A DNA stretch of 64,000 nucleotides from Streptomyces tendae (GCF_014650435.1 NZ_BMUY01000003.1:558001-622000), one strand, 5' to 3'. Shown: positions 16,619 to 25,726, numbered from the stretch's first letter. Notes: generated by a model not told the origin, from the letters alone. Numbers and translations: made by a program.

Positions 16619-16930
16619 CTACGCGGTGGTCGCCGGGAGGGCGCGTCCGGGCGCTCGGGGCCGGCGGCGGCCGGGCGCGTCGGGGTCGCGTTGCGGCAGG
16701 AAGGCCGTACGCAGGTCCCGGTCCCTGATGGCCGTGCGCACCCGGGTGGGCGGCACGGCGGGCGCGCAGCGTGCGGCGATGACGGCGCTCACGGCGAGCG
16801 CGGAACCGACCGCGGCGGTCGCGGCGAGGGCGACGGTGGCGGAGAGGCTGCCGACGTCTACGAGCGCGACGGGCAGGAGGACCAGCAGCAGGACGAGGAG
16901 GGGGCGCGGGACGGCCCGTTCGCGGATCAT
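16619..16930 (-). CDS. DUF6412 family small membrane protein
   Basis: 103 residues with two hydrophobic segments (PLLVLLLVLLPVALVDV and VALAATAAVGSALAVSAVIAA), then a basic, Arg/Pro-rich cytoplasmic tail. It matches the DUF6412 proteins that sit upstream of the short yidC paralogue in Streptomyces. It is separated from that yidC by 98 bp on the same strand, so the two are probably co-transcribed from the promoter near 16966. The function is unknown. Confidence 0.75.
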   Translation of the reverse strand: MIRERAVPRPLLVLLLVLLPVALVDVGSLSATVALAATAAVGSALAVSAVIAARCAPAVPPTRVRTAIRDRDLRTAFLPQRDPDAPGRRRPRAPGRALPATTA

Positions 16931-16965
16931 CGGCCACTCCCCCTCTCGTACGCGCGTTTGCCCCA

Positions 16966-17033
16966 GTTATACAGGACGACTGCTTATCGGCGACTGCTTG
17001 TAACAGGACGACTGCTCATGCGGGCCGACTGCT
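16966..17033 (-). promoter_or_regulatory. Promoter with -10 TATAAC and four CGACTGCT repeats
   Basis: On the minus strand, TATAAC (16966-16971) is a good -10 for the DUF6412-yidC pair. Immediately upstream lie four direct copies of CGACTGCT (plus strand) at 16977, 16991, 17009 and 17026, spaced 14, 18 and 17 bases. The tract covers the -35 region and runs into the end of the HxlR gene. Regular repeats at a promoter suggest a regulator site; the protein is unknown. Confidence 0.5.
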
Positions 17034-17584
17034 CATGCGGGACGACGACGTGCGGGTCCCTGCTGCTCGGTCTCGATCGGCTGGAGGAGCCGCCGGGGAC
17101 CGAGCAGCGCCCGGCTGACCGGGTCCGCCGGGTCGGGGTCGAGTCCGGGGCCCGGCCGCATGTCGATGTCGCGGACGGCGACGAGGGCCCCGCAGGTGGG
17201 GCAGGCGCCGTAGGGGCTGAGTTCGGTGCCGCAGTCGGCGTGCCAGAAGGTGCGCATCGGCTCGCCGCCGAGCTGCTCGCGCCCCCAGATGCCGAGTGCC
17301 CGAAGGGCGGGCCACAGGGCGATGCCGCGGTCGGTGAGGACGTACTCGTCCCGGGGCGGCGACTCCTGGTACCTGCGCTTCTCCAGGATCCCCTCGGCGG
17401 TGAGCGTCTGGAGGCGGTTGGCCAGGACGGCGCGCGGGATGCCGAGGTGGACGAGGAAGTCGTTGTACCGCCGCACGCCGTACAGCGCGTCGCGGATCAC
17501 CAGGAGCGTCCATCGCTCGCCGACGACCTCCAGCGCGCGGGCGATCGAGCACTCCTGCGTCGCGTAGTCCTTGCCCAGTGCCAT
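17033..17584 (-). CDS. HxlR-family transcriptional regulator
   Basis: 183 residues from the ATG at 17584; a GTG at 17602 would add six. The winged helix spans about residues 9-100: CSIARALEVVGERWTLLVIR is the HxlR signature, with the Cys that senses electrophiles or redox state in some members. A C-terminal zinc-ribbon-like C-x2-C (CPTC) follows. It is divergent from a drug-efflux MFS gene, and the gap has two copies of GTTCATT(C/G)ACCGAAC, so it very likely represses the transporter and itself. The inducer is unknown. Confidence 0.87.
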   Translation of the reverse strand: MALGKDYATQECSIARALEVVGERWTLLVIRDALYGVRRYNDFLVHLGIPRAVLANRLQTLTAEGILEKRRYQESPPRDEYVLTDRGIALWPALRALGIWGREQLGGEPMRTFWHADCGTELSPYGACPTCGALVAVRDIDMRPGPGLDPDPADPVSRALLGPRRLLQPIETEQQGPARRRPA

Positions 17585-17615
17585 GGGCTCCACTGTAGCC
17601 ACTTTCCGACGCTCG

Positions 17616-17675
17616 GTTCATTCACCGAACTGATGGTGCTAGGTTGGGCCACCCAAGTCAGTTCATTGACCGAAC
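17616..17675. promoter_or_regulatory. Duplicated HxlR operator
   Basis: GTTCATTCACCGAAC (17616-17630) and GTTCATTGACCGAAC (17661-17675) differ at one base. Each is a GTTC/GAAC inverted repeat, and their starts are 45 bp apart. They lie in the divergent gap between the HxlR regulator and the MFS transporter, flanking the likely start sites. Confidence 0.65.
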
Positions 17676-17695
17676 CAACCCCGCCAACCCAACCA

Positions 17696-17726
<31 letters not shown>

Positions 17727-17745
17727 GTGGAGCGGACAGTCAGCC

Positions 17746-19152
17746 ATGACCGACACCGGCACGGATTCCCCGACCACCGCGACACCGGCACCCCTGGCCG
17801 CCACCGCGGAACGGGCCTCGCCGCCCCCGCACCCCGGCCGCACCCTCGCGCTGACCAGCGCCGCGACCGCCGTGGCGCTGATGACGTACACCGCACCGCT
17901 GGTCACGCTCCCCCAGACGGCCGCCGACCTGCACACCTCGCTGTCCGCCCAGGCATGGCTGCTGAACGGCACCCCGCTCGGCCTGGCCGCCCTGCTCCTG
18001 GTGGCCGGCAGCCTGGCCGACGACTACGGGCGCCGCCGGCTGTTCGTCTCCGGCACGCTGGCCCTCGGCGTGACCACCGTCCTGGGCGCCTTCGCGTCCA
18101 CGACCTGGCTGTTCACGCTGGCCCGGATCGCGCAGGGCGCGGCCAGCGCGGCGCTGCTGGCCAGCAGCCTCGGCCTGCTCGTGCACGCCTTCCCGACCCC
18201 CGCGGGGCGGCTGCGCGCGACCGGCGTGTGGGGTGCCTTCGTCAGCGGCGGGATAGCGGTGGGCCCCGTTCTCGTCGGGGCGTTCCCCGACTGGCGGCCG
18301 GCACAAGGGGCCCTGGGCGCCGCCGCGCTGGTGGTGGCCGGGCTGGGCGCGCGGTACCTGTCGGAGTCGCGCTCACCGCGGGCGGGCCGGCCGGACCTCG
18401 CCGGGGCGTTGACGTTCGGACCGGCGCTGGTCGCGCTGGTGGCGGCGCTGACGCTGGGGCGCGAGGGATGGCTGCGCGCACCGGTGGGCCTGCTGCTGGC
18501 GGCGGCCGTCCTCCTGGGCGCCCTGTTCGTCGTACTGGAGCGCCGCGCGGCCACCCCGATGATCGACCTGTCGCTGCTGCGCCGCCCGCTCTTCCTGGCG
18601 TCCTCGGCGGGCGGCCTGTTCACGGGCCTGTCGGTGATCGGCTTCTTCAGCTTCCTGCCGACGGTGCTGCAACGAGCGCTCGGCCTGTCCCCGATGGACA
18701 CGGCCCTGCTCTCCCTGCTCTGGGCCGGTCTCGCCTTCGCGGTGGCCCTCCAGGCCCGCCGCATCGCCCACCGCGTCTCCGCACGCCACCAGTTGGCCGT
18801 CGGCTTCGCCCTGCACGCGGCCGGCGTCCTGACCATGCTCGGCGCGGTCGGCGCGGGCTCCTGGCCCCGACTGCTGCCCGGCCTGGTCGTGGCGGGCGTC
18901 GGCAGCGGCCTGCTGAACGCCGCGCTGCCGCTGCTCGCGGTGGAGTCGGTACCGGCGGCCCGCGCGGCGATGGGCTCGGGCGCGCAGCAAACGTTCCGCT
19001 ACATCGGCTCGTGCGCCGGGGTCGCCCTGACGATCGCGATCGCGACGTCGGCGGGGAGCCCGGGGGCGGGCACGGACGTGGCGCTGTGGGTGTCGGCGGG
19101 ACTGGCGGTCGCGGCGGCGGTCCTGGTGGCGACGCTGCGGGAACGGCACTGA
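17746..19152 (+). CDS. MFS drug/metabolite efflux transporter (DHA2-like)
   Basis: 468 residues from the ATG at 17746; upstream codons are the hexamer tract. About 12-14 membrane segments. Motif A-like GSLADDYGRRRLFV is between helices 2 and 3, and motif C-like GVWGAFVSGGIAVGPVLVG is in helix 5, as in antiporters of the EmrB/QacA type. The last segments end LREH-type (TLRERH). The divergent HxlR regulator with paired operators suggests induction by a toxic compound. The substrate is unknown. Confidence 0.86.
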   Translation: MTDTGTDSPTTATPAPLAATAERASPPPHPGRTLALTSAATAVALMTYTAPLVTLPQTAADLHTSLSAQAWLLNGTPLGLAALLLVAGSLADDYGRRRLFVSGTLALGVTTVLGAFASTTWLFTLARIAQGAASAALLASSLGLLVHAFPTPAGRLRATGVWGAFVSGGIAVGPVLVGAFPDWRPAQGALGAAALVVAGLGARYLSESRSPRAGRPDLAGALTFGPALVALVAALTLGREGWLRAPVGLLLAAAVLLGALFVVLERRAATPMIDLSLLRRPLFLASSAGGLFTGLSVIGFFSFLPTVLQRALGLSPMDTALLSLLWAGLAFAVALQARRIAHRVSARHQLAVGFALHAAGVLTMLGAVGAGSWPRLLPGLVVAGVGSGLLNAALPLLAVESVPAARAAMGSGAQQTFRYIGSCAGVALTIAIATSAGSPGAGTDVALWVSAGLAVAAAVLVATLRERH

Positions 19153-19253
19153 CCAACACGCCCCGGACCTGAGGCGCTCCCCTGGCCCGCTCCCCCTCCT
19201 CCGCCCCCCGGGGTGGCTGACCCTCGTCACCTCTCGGCAGTACGGTGTCCCCC

Positions 19254-20294
19254 ATGCGCCCCGACACGCCCGCCGAAAACGTCGACCACGCCGCCGAGGC
19301 GGCCCGCCTGGAACGGACCGCCGGCCTCTACCCCGAGGACGCCGAGGCCCTGCTGCTCCGCGCCGCCGCCCACCTGGAACTGTCCGGCGACCGCCCCGCC
19401 GCGACCAAGCTGTACGACCGCCTGCTGTCCTCCGAGACGTCCGTCCCTCTGGACAATCCGTCCCTGGTCCGCGCCCTGAAGGCGTCGAACCTCTGGGAGT
19501 ACGACCACGAGGCGGAGGCCAGGGCGATCATCGACGGCGTGCGGGCGGCGTCGCCGCGGGACCCGGCCCCCTGGGTGATCGTGGCCGAGGCCCTGGAGTC
19601 CCACGACGAGCTGGAGGCGGCGCACGAGACGTTCACGGAGGGCGCCCGCCTGCTCCTGACGGACGTGCCGGAACCCCCGTACTCCACCCATCCCCTCCTC
19701 TACGGCCGCCACCGCGTCCGCCGCATGCTGGGCCTGCCCCACGACGAGTGGGACGCTCTGGCCGACACCCTGCACACCATGCCGGTCTCCCTGGACGAGC
19801 TGCACGACCCGAAGCGCGTCTGGTCCCTGGGCTCGGAGGACCCGGCGGACCTGGAGGCGGAGATCTCCCGCCTGCGCGCCGAGCTGGGCGCCTACCGCGA
19901 GGCCCTGTCCCGCCCCTTCCCGGTGGCCATGCTCCACTGGCCGGCCGGTGAACTGGCGGAACTGATCGAGGCGTACCCCGCCCTGTCCTCGGAGTACCCC
20001 TCCTACGAGGAGCACCTGGCGACGATAGAGGCGGCCCTGCGCGAGCTGGCGGCGTCGGGCACCCCGAACCTGGGCGTGGTCCCGGGCACGGTCCCGTCCT
20101 ACGAGGCGTTCGCGGCGTCGGAGGGCGCGTCCCCGGCCGACCCGACCCTGCTCCCGCAGTACGCGACGACACTGGCGGCCCGCGGACTCGCGGTGGCCTG
20201 GCCGCCGCAGCGCGGGACGGCGTGCTGGTGCGGCTCGCAGCGGCCGTACGGCGAGTGCCACGGTACGGAAGGAGCCGTCGCGGCGGACCGATGA
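19254..20294 (+). CDS. TPR-like protein with C-terminal SEC-C zinc motif
   Basis: 346 residues from the ATG at 19254; a GTG at 19245 is the alternative. Helical repeats of TPR character cover about residues 10-150 (LYPEDAEALLLRAAAHLELSG, LEAAHETFTEGARLL). The C terminus ends with CWCGSQRPYGECH, a SEC-C zinc-binding motif (CxC...C-H) as in the SecA tail. A role in protein-protein contact is probable, but none is established. No operon partner. Confidence 0.8.
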   Translation: MRPDTPAENVDHAAEAARLERTAGLYPEDAEALLLRAAAHLELSGDRPAATKLYDRLLSSETSVPLDNPSLVRALKASNLWEYDHEAEARAIIDGVRAASPRDPAPWVIVAEALESHDELEAAHETFTEGARLLLTDVPEPPYSTHPLLYGRHRVRRMLGLPHDEWDALADTLHTMPVSLDELHDPKRVWSLGSEDPADLEAEISRLRAELGAYREALSRPFPVAMLHWPAGELAELIEAYPALSSEYPSYEEHLATIEAALRELAASGTPNLGVVPGTVPSYEAFAASEGASPADPTLLPQYATTLAARGLAVAWPPQRGTACWCGSQRPYGECHGTEGAVAADR

Positions 20295-20381
20295 GTTCGG
20301 GGGCCGCCGGGCGTCTACAGCTGCGAGAGCCCGACGCGGAAGGCAGTGCTTCGGGCGAGCCGCTCCGAGGAGACACACACC

Positions 20382-20840
20382 ATGAGCACCGAGCAGACGC
20401 CCACCGCGGCGGAGAACGGCTTCTCCTACACCCTCACCCGCACCCTGGACGCCCCCGCGTCCCAGGTCTGGCAGGCGTGGACCACCCCCGACCAGTACGC
20501 CCAGTGGGCCTACGCCGTCCCCGGCTCCGTGGAGATGGACGTCCGCCCCGGCGGTGCCTGGAAGGCCACGATGCGTACCCCCGACGGCACGGAGTTCCCG
20601 TTGACCGGGTCCTACATCGAGGTCGCCGAGCCCAGCCGGCTGACCGTCGGCATGGACGTCCCGGGCCGCCCGGACCCGGCGGCGATGATCGTCGAACTGG
20701 CGGAGCAGGGCCCGCGCAACACCGTGATCACCCTCCGCCAGACCTGCGACACGGCGGAGGAACGGGACGGCGCGGAGCAGGGCAGCAACATGCTGCTTGA
20801 CGGCCTGACCGGGTTCCTGGCGGGCGGGGCACGGGGCTGA
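20382..20840 (+). CDS. SRPBCC/AHSA1-family protein
   Basis: 152 residues from the ATG at 20382 with GAGGAG upstream. Typical AHSA1-like START fold: YTLTRTLDAPASQVWQAWT at the start, then W-A-Y-A and a DVRPGGAWKATM strand, with the long C-terminal helix near residues 125-150 (LLDGLTGFLAGG). These proteins bind hydrophobic ligands; many are paired with ArsR regulators, but none is present here. It ends before a strong hairpin shared with arr. Confidence 0.84.
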   Translation: MSTEQTPTAAENGFSYTLTRTLDAPASQVWQAWTTPDQYAQWAYAVPGSVEMDVRPGGAWKATMRTPDGTEFPLTGSYIEVAEPSRLTVGMDVPGRPDPAAMIVELAEQGPRNTVITLRQTCDTAEERDGAEQGSNMLLDGLTGFLAGGARG

Positions 20841-20884
20841 GCACCGCCGCCCGGCCGCACCCACTGCCAGGGCACCGACGCAGC

Positions 20885-20921
20885 GAGGCGTGAACACTTC
20901 CCGGTGAAGTGTCCACGCCTC
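20885..20921. terminator. Bidirectional hairpin terminator
   Basis: GAGGCGTGAACACTTC and GAAGTGTCCACGCCTC pair at 15 of 16 positions around a 5-base loop, between the SRPBCC gene (+) and arr (-), which converge here. Confidence 0.8.
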
Positions 20922-20932
20922 GTCCATGCAGG

Positions 20933-21343
20933 TCAGTTGATGATCTCGGCCCGCCCGTCCTGATTCATCGCGGCCAGCCGGTCCCGCCACGTCTGGAGGG
21001 CTTCGGGAGTCAGCCGCGTCCAGTCGGTGACTTCACCTACGACCCGGAGCGGCGCCGTACTCCGATAGGAGCGGGTGGGATTGCCGGGGAACTTCTTGTC
21101 GGTCACGTTCGGGTCGTTCTCGAACTCCCCGGTCGGCTCGACCGCATACACCCGCGGCTCCCCGTCACCGGCGGCAAGCTCGGCGGCGAGCCCCGCACCG
21201 TCGCGCAACGCGGTGAAGTAGATGTGGTTCATCACGACCTCGGGCCGGTAGTTCGAAGGAAAGCCGGCGGTGAGGTGCTCCCCGACCCGCAGATCGGCCT
21301 TCGTACCGTGGAAGAACGGTCCCTCGTCCAACACCTCGTCCAT
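20933..21343 (-). CDS. arr: Rifampin ADP-ribosyltransferase
   Basis: 136 residues, the full length of the Arr family. It transfers ADP-ribose from NAD+ to the C23 hydroxyl of rifamycins and so inactivates them. The N-terminal block FFHGTKADLRVGEHL holds the catalytic-region His; NHIYFTALRDGAGLAAELA has the Tyr, and GEFENDPNVTDKKFPGNPT the Asp-containing loop. The homologue in S. coelicolor (SCO2860) confers rifampin resistance, so this copy is expected to be functional. It is chromosomal, without mobile-element flanks, and ends at a shared terminator. Confidence 0.93.
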   Translation of the reverse strand: MDEVLDEGPFFHGTKADLRVGEHLTAGFPSNYRPEVVMNHIYFTALRDGAGLAAELAAGDGEPRVYAVEPTGEFENDPNVTDKKFPGNPTRSYRSTAPLRVVGEVTDWTRLTPEALQTWRDRLAAMNQDGRAEIIN

Positions 21344-21664
21344 CGCGGCAGATTACCAACCCGTACGGCCGTGCCGCCGGGACAGCCCGAACGGCTCGGA
21401 CAGCTCGGACGGCTCGAAGGGCTCGGACGGCTCGCCGATGGCGGTGCGCCGAAAGGGGCGCACTCCGCGCACTGCAGCATGCGGCGGGCAACGCCGCGAG
21501 GACGAGTGCGCTGGCGGCCGGTCCCCGTCGCCCGCCACGCGGCGCGGACCTGACCTTCCAACGCGCGGAGAACGACGATGCCGGTGGGGGCAGAACCTGC
21601 CCGCGATATCGGTCGGCCCAGCCCTCGTGTCAGTGGCTCCTGCTAGAACTGCCTCCACAACAAC
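21344..21664. other. Intergenic region between arr and the helicase gene
   Basis: 321 bases without a convincing gene. It holds the arr promoter side, an imperfect tandem array of 9-mers of the GGCTCGGAC type at 21392-21434, and a possible -10 (TAGAAC) close upstream of the helicase start. The junction marks the change from GC-saturated core genes to the less GC-rich accessory block. Confidence 0.5.
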
Positions 21665-24600
21665 ATGGTGGGGAAAGGGGTCGGGGTGGAGCAGCCGGGG
21701 AGTCGGGAGCAGCCGGTCGCGGGGGTCTACGAGCGACTGGTCACGGACCGCGTGCGTGGTGAACTGGAGCGTCTTGAGGCCGCGGGCTGGAAGGCCATCG
21801 ACGCCGAGGTCGGCGCAGAATCGTCACCCCATGTGCTGGCCCGCCACGTCGGTGACATAGTGGCCCACCACCTCAACCAGCTCCGGCCCGAACACCGAGT
21901 TCCCTTCGCCAATCGCGTCCTCGAGTCCCTGGCGGCAGAGGTTGGTGGGCTGGGCGGCGCCGAGCCCGTCAGCGCCATCGTCGAGGGCCCCAGGCAGTTG
22001 CTGGCTCTGGCGGAACAGGAGGCACCGGGTGCCTATGCGATCCGTCCGCTCACGCCCCTGTCCGAGACCTCGCTTCTCACCAACTCCCCCGAGGACCTGA
22101 ACCTGGGCTCGGAGTTGCGGGCCGAGTTGGCCACTGCGGATCGGATCGACCTGCTCTGTGCCTTCGTGAAGTGGTACGGCATCCGCGTGCTGGAGGACTC
22201 ACTCCTCGCGGCCAAGGAGCGGGGCGTCCCGATCCGGATCATCACCACGACCTACATGGGCGCCACGGACCGCCGCGCGCTCGACCGGCTCGTGCGCGAG
22301 TTCGGCGCCACCGTGAAGGTGAACTACGAGACCCGCTCGACCCGGTTGCACGCCAAGGCGTGGCTGTTCCGGCGCGGGACAGGATTCGACACGGCGTACG
22401 TCGGCAGTTCGAACCTCTCCCGTGCGGCGCTGCTCGACGGCCTGGAGTGGAACGTACGACTGTCGTCGGTGGCCACACCGGCGGTGATGGAGAAGTTCGA
22501 GGCCACCTTCGAGGCGTACTGGAACGACGCGGCGTTCGAGACGTACGACCCGGATGAGGACGGCAAGCGCCTCGACGCTGCGCTTGCCCAGGCGGGTGGG
22601 ACGGCGTCGACCACAGACTTGAAGATCAACCTTTCCGGTCTTCAGGTGCACCCCTTCCCACACCAGCGGGACATGCTGGAGCGCCTCAGCGCAGAGCGCG
22701 AAATCCGCGGACGGCACCGCAATCTGCTGGTCGCGGCGACCGGCACGGGGAAGACCGTGATGGCCGCCCTCGACTACCGCGATCTGAGTAGTCAGGCGAC
22801 CTCCGGTCGACCGAGGCTGCTGTTCGTGGCGCATCGCAAGGAGATCCTCAAGCAGTCCTTGCGTACGTATCGCGAAGTGCTGGACGACGCCTCGTTCGGC
22901 GAGTTGCTGTACGGCGGGGCCGATCCGCAGGAGTGGACCCACGTCTTCGCCAGCGTCCAGTCACTCAACGTCTCGAGGCTGGAGCAGCTCGCGCCAGACC
23001 ACTTCGACGTCATCGTCATCGACGAGTTCCACCACGCCACGGCCAGTACGTACCGCCGGGTGATCGAACACTTCACGCCGAAGGAACTGCTGGGACTCAC
23101 CGCCACCCCGGAGCGGATGGACGGGATCAACGTCCAGGACGAATTCTTCGATGGCCGCATCGCCGCCGAGATGAGGCTTTGGGAGGCCCTGGAGAACGAC
23201 CTGCTGTCTCCCTTCCACTACTTCGGCATCCCTGACGGGACCGACCTCACGAATCTCGGCTGGCAAAAGGGCTCGTACGCCGATCAAGAGCTCGGCAACC
23301 TGCTGACCGGCAACGACGCGCGAGCGCGCATCATCGTCAAGCAGGTCCGGGACAAGATCTCCGACCCCGGCGCCATGCGTGCGCTCGGCTTCTGCGTCAC
23401 CAAGGCGCACGCCCATTTCATGGCCGACTACTTCCGCAAGGCCGGTTTCCAGGCTGCGGCCCTCGACAGCGACTCGTCGTCCGAGTTGCGCGCTCAAGCC
23501 CTGCGCGACCTCCGGGACGGCAAGGTCCAGGTCATCTTCTCGGTGGACCTGTTCAACGAGGGTCTCGACATCCCGGACGTGGACACCCTCCTCTTGCTGC
23601 GGCCCACCAACAGCGCCACCGTCTTCCTCCAGCAACTGGGCCGGGGGCTACGGCGTACCGACACGAAGCCGGTCCTCACGGTCCTGGACTTCATCGGGCA
23701 GCACCGAGCCGAGTTCCGCTTCGAGGAGCAGTTCCGGGCCATGACCAATCTGTCGCGCAACCGGCTGGTCGAGCACATCGAGCGCGGCTTTCCCCAGTTG
23801 CCGTCGGGCTGCCAGATCATCCTGGAGGGCAAGGCCAAGAAGCTGGTCCTCGACAACATCAGGACGCAATTGGCCGCCACAGTGAAGACGCTGGTGAAGG
23901 AGGTCAAGGAGTACAGCACTCCACTCCTCGCCGACTATCTCCGGGAGAGCCGCAGAGAGATCAAGGAGCTGTACAAGAACGGCAATTCCTGGACCCTCGT
24001 TCTGCGTCGTGCCGGCCTGGTCACCGAACCGGCTACGCCGGGTGAGGAAGCCCTGCTCAAGCGAGTCCACGCGTTCCTGCACGTGGACGATCCCGAGCGT
24101 GCGCATGCGTATCTGAGCCTTCTGGCGGACGACGCCCCTCCCTACAAGGAGCTCGACCAGACCGGCCGGGCCTACGCCCGCATGCTGTTCTTCAACCTGT
24201 GGGACAACGCGGGCGGGTTCACCAGCTACCCGGAGGGGCTCGCGACGCTGCGTCCGCAGCGAGCCCTCAGGGATGAACTCCGGCAGGTGCTGTCGTACGT
24301 CATCGACCGAGCCGACCATGTCCCGATCCCGCTGTCCGATGGCCTCGGCTCTGTACCGCTGAAGGTCCACAGCTCGTACAACCGGTCGGAGATACTGGCC
24401 GCGCTCGGCGTCGCCCGGTTCGGTGGGCAGATGCCGAGATCCTTCGCCCAGGGCGTGCAGTGGACGGAAGAGTTGCAGACGGACGCTCTGCTGATCACGC
24501 TGGAGAAGGACGAGAAGGACTTCTCGCCCACCGTCCGGTACAAGGACTACGCGATCAGCCCGAATCTCTTCCACTGGGAGTCCCAGAACGCGATTTCCCC

Positions 24601-24835
24601 CGATTCCGCCACGGGCAAGCGCTACCAGCAGCACGCCGGTCTCGGCTCCCACGTCCTGCTGTTCATGCGCCGTTACTCGACCACGGACACGGGCAAGTCC
24701 CAGCCGTGGATGCTTCTGGGCCCGGCAAGGTACGTGCAGCACACCGGCAGCAAGCCGATGGCGATCACCTGGCACCTCGATCACCCGCTCCCGGCCGATG
24801 TGTGGTCCTACTCGGCGGCGATTCAGGCGAGTTGA
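21665..24835 (+). CDS. PLD nuclease-like / superfamily 2 helicase / DUF3427 protein
   Basis: 1056 residues. An N-terminal region leads to a phospholipase-D-like domain (about residues 150-280) with one HxK motif (TRLHAKAWLF, near 228) and YVGSSNLS. The SF2 helicase core follows: Walker A ATGTGKTV (about 357), DEFHH (about 451), LTATPERMDG, and motif VI QQLGRGLRR (about 656). The C-terminal 300 residues are DUF3427-like. One HxK half-site implies a dimeric nuclease, as in other PLD enzymes. Such fusions occur in accessory regions and resemble restriction or phage-defence helicases; that role is inference. It stands alone, with no methylase beside it. The start at 21665 lacks a good ribosome site; a GTG at 21686 is an alternative. 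Confidence 0.85.
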   Translation: MVGKGVGVEQPGSREQPVAGVYERLVTDRVRGELERLEAAGWKAIDAEVGAESSPHVLARHVGDIVAHHLNQLRPEHRVPFANRVLESLAAEVGGLGGAEPVSAIVEGPRQLLALAEQEAPGAYAIRPLTPLSETSLLTNSPEDLNLGSELRAELATADRIDLLCAFVKWYGIRVLEDSLLAAKERGVPIRIITTTYMGATDRRALDRLVREFGATVKVNYETRSTRLHAKAWLFRRGTGFDTAYVGSSNLSRAALLDGLEWNVRLSSVATPAVMEKFEATFEAYWNDAAFETYDPDEDGKRLDAALAQAGGTASTTDLKINLSGLQVHPFPHQRDMLERLSAEREIRGRHRNLLVAATGTGKTVMAALDYRDLSSQATSGRPRLLFVAHRKEILKQSLRTYREVLDDASFGELLYGGADPQEWTHVFASVQSLNVSRLEQLAPDHFDVIVIDEFHHATASTYRRVIEHFTPKELLGLTATPERMDGINVQDEFFDGRIAAEMRLWEALENDLLSPFHYFGIPDGTDLTNLGWQKGSYADQELGNLLTGNDARARIIVKQVRDKISDPGAMRALGFCVTKAHAHFMADYFRKAGFQAAALDSDSSSELRAQALRDLRDGKVQVIFSVDLFNEGLDIPDVDTLLLLRPTNSATVFLQQLGRGLRRTDTKPVLTVLDFIGQHRAEFRFEEQFRAMTNLSRNRLVEHIERGFPQLPSGCQIILEGKAKKLVLDNIRTQLAATVKTLVKEVKEYSTPLLADYLRESRREIKELYKNGNSWTLVLRRAGLVTEPATPGEEALLKRVHAFLHVDDPERAHAYLSLLADDAPPYKELDQTGRAYARMLFFNLWDNAGGFTSYPEGLATLRPQRALRDELRQVLSYVIDRADHVPIPLSDGLGSVPLKVHSSYNRSEILAALGVARFGGQMPRSFAQGVQWTEELQTDALLITLEKDEKDFSPTVRYKDYAISPNLFHWESQNAISPDSATGKRYQQHAGLGSHVLLFMRRYSTTDTGKSQPWMLLGPARYVQHTGSKPMAITWHLDHPLPADVWSYSAAIQAS

Positions 24836-24865
24836 TCCAGGTACATCGACCGTGGCCGGAACGGC

Positions 24866-25528
24866 TCAGGGCAGTCGCACTTCGCACTCCGCCTCGAAGT
24901 GCGACTGGGCCCGGTCGAGCGCGTCGTCCGCGTCCCATCCTCGGGTGCGGAACCAGTGCAGCAGGTCGGCAATGGCGTTGATCGCGGCATCTTCCGCCGT
25001 AGCCGTCGCCAACCGGCCGGGAACGATCGGATCCCGGGTCGTTCCCGAACCACCGTAAAGGTTCAGCACGTTCGCGACTCGCGCTAGCCGCGGCACGGGC
25101 ATGTGCTGCCGTTCGACCCGGGCCGCGTCCATGCGGAACTCGCACCAGGTGATTTTGCGATCACCGGTGAGCTCTACGCCCCAGCGGTCGCTCACGGCGT
25201 CGACCAGCGTCATCCCCCGACCCGCCTCCGCATCGAGAGTCGCGCAGGCGAGCGTCGGAAGGGCGCGGGCATCGGGATCGTGAACCTCGATCCGCAGGTG
25301 GGAGCCTCCGAGTGAAGCGACCAGTGTGGTCGGCGTCCCCGGTCCGACGTGCTTGATCACATTGGCGACGAGTTCACCTACGCAGAGCTCGGCGGCATCC
25401 GTCAGCTCACGCAGCCCCCAATACTCCAGGTGGATCCGCAGAGCGCGTCGAAGAGCCCACACCTGCTCGGCCTCCGCCAGAAACGAAAGCCTCCACGGCT
25501 GCGTCGGCCTCCAAAGGGCGTCATCCAT
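24866..25528 (-). CDS. Anti-sigma-type ATP-binding protein (HATPase_c_2)
   Basis: 220 residues from the ATG at 25528 (GGGGAG ten bases upstream). A single GHKL ATPase domain covers about residues 10-140: the N box is ELCVGELVANVIKHV, followed by HDPDARALP, and AGRGMTLVDAVSDRWGVE is the G box. This is the SpoIIAB/RsbW-like type that is plentiful in Streptomyces and is found divergent from whiJ-like regulators with DUF397 partners, as here. The C-terminal 80 residues (LLHWFRTRGWDADDALDRA) are not recognised. It probably binds a sigma factor or an anti-anti-sigma partner; none is encoded nearby. Confidence 0.82.
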   Translation of the reverse strand: MDDALWRPTQPWRLSFLAEAEQVWALRRALRIHLEYWGLRELTDAAELCVGELVANVIKHVGPGTPTTLVASLGGSHLRIEVHDPDARALPTLACATLDAEAGRGMTLVDAVSDRWGVELTGDRKITWCEFRMDAARVERQHMPVPRLARVANVLNLYGGSGTTRDPIVPGRLATATAEDAAINAIADLLHWFRTRGWDADDALDRAQSHFEAECEVRLP

Positions 25529-25555
25529 GTCCTGTCCACTCCCCACCGTCGATGC

Positions 25556-25726
25556 CTCACTGTGATGTTTTCGCGACTCCGAGTTGCATTGAAACTCTCG
25601 AAATGGAACTCTCACTAGGCACTGGCAGGGGCACGCAACGTAGTCACGCGCCCCCGGCGCACACCTTCTTGCCGCCGCCACCGGCGGAGCACCACGATCT
25701 ACTGGACCAACGTGAAGGACTGAGAC
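25556..25726. promoter_or_regulatory. Divergent control region with repeated AACTC motifs
   Basis: Between the ATPase (-) and the WhiJ-like gene (+), GAGTT at 25581 faces AACTC at 25593, and AACTCTC recurs 14 bases later (25607-25613). This makes one inverted and one direct repeat in a comparatively AT-rich stretch. It is the expected position for autoregulation by the XRE protein. Confidence 0.4.
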
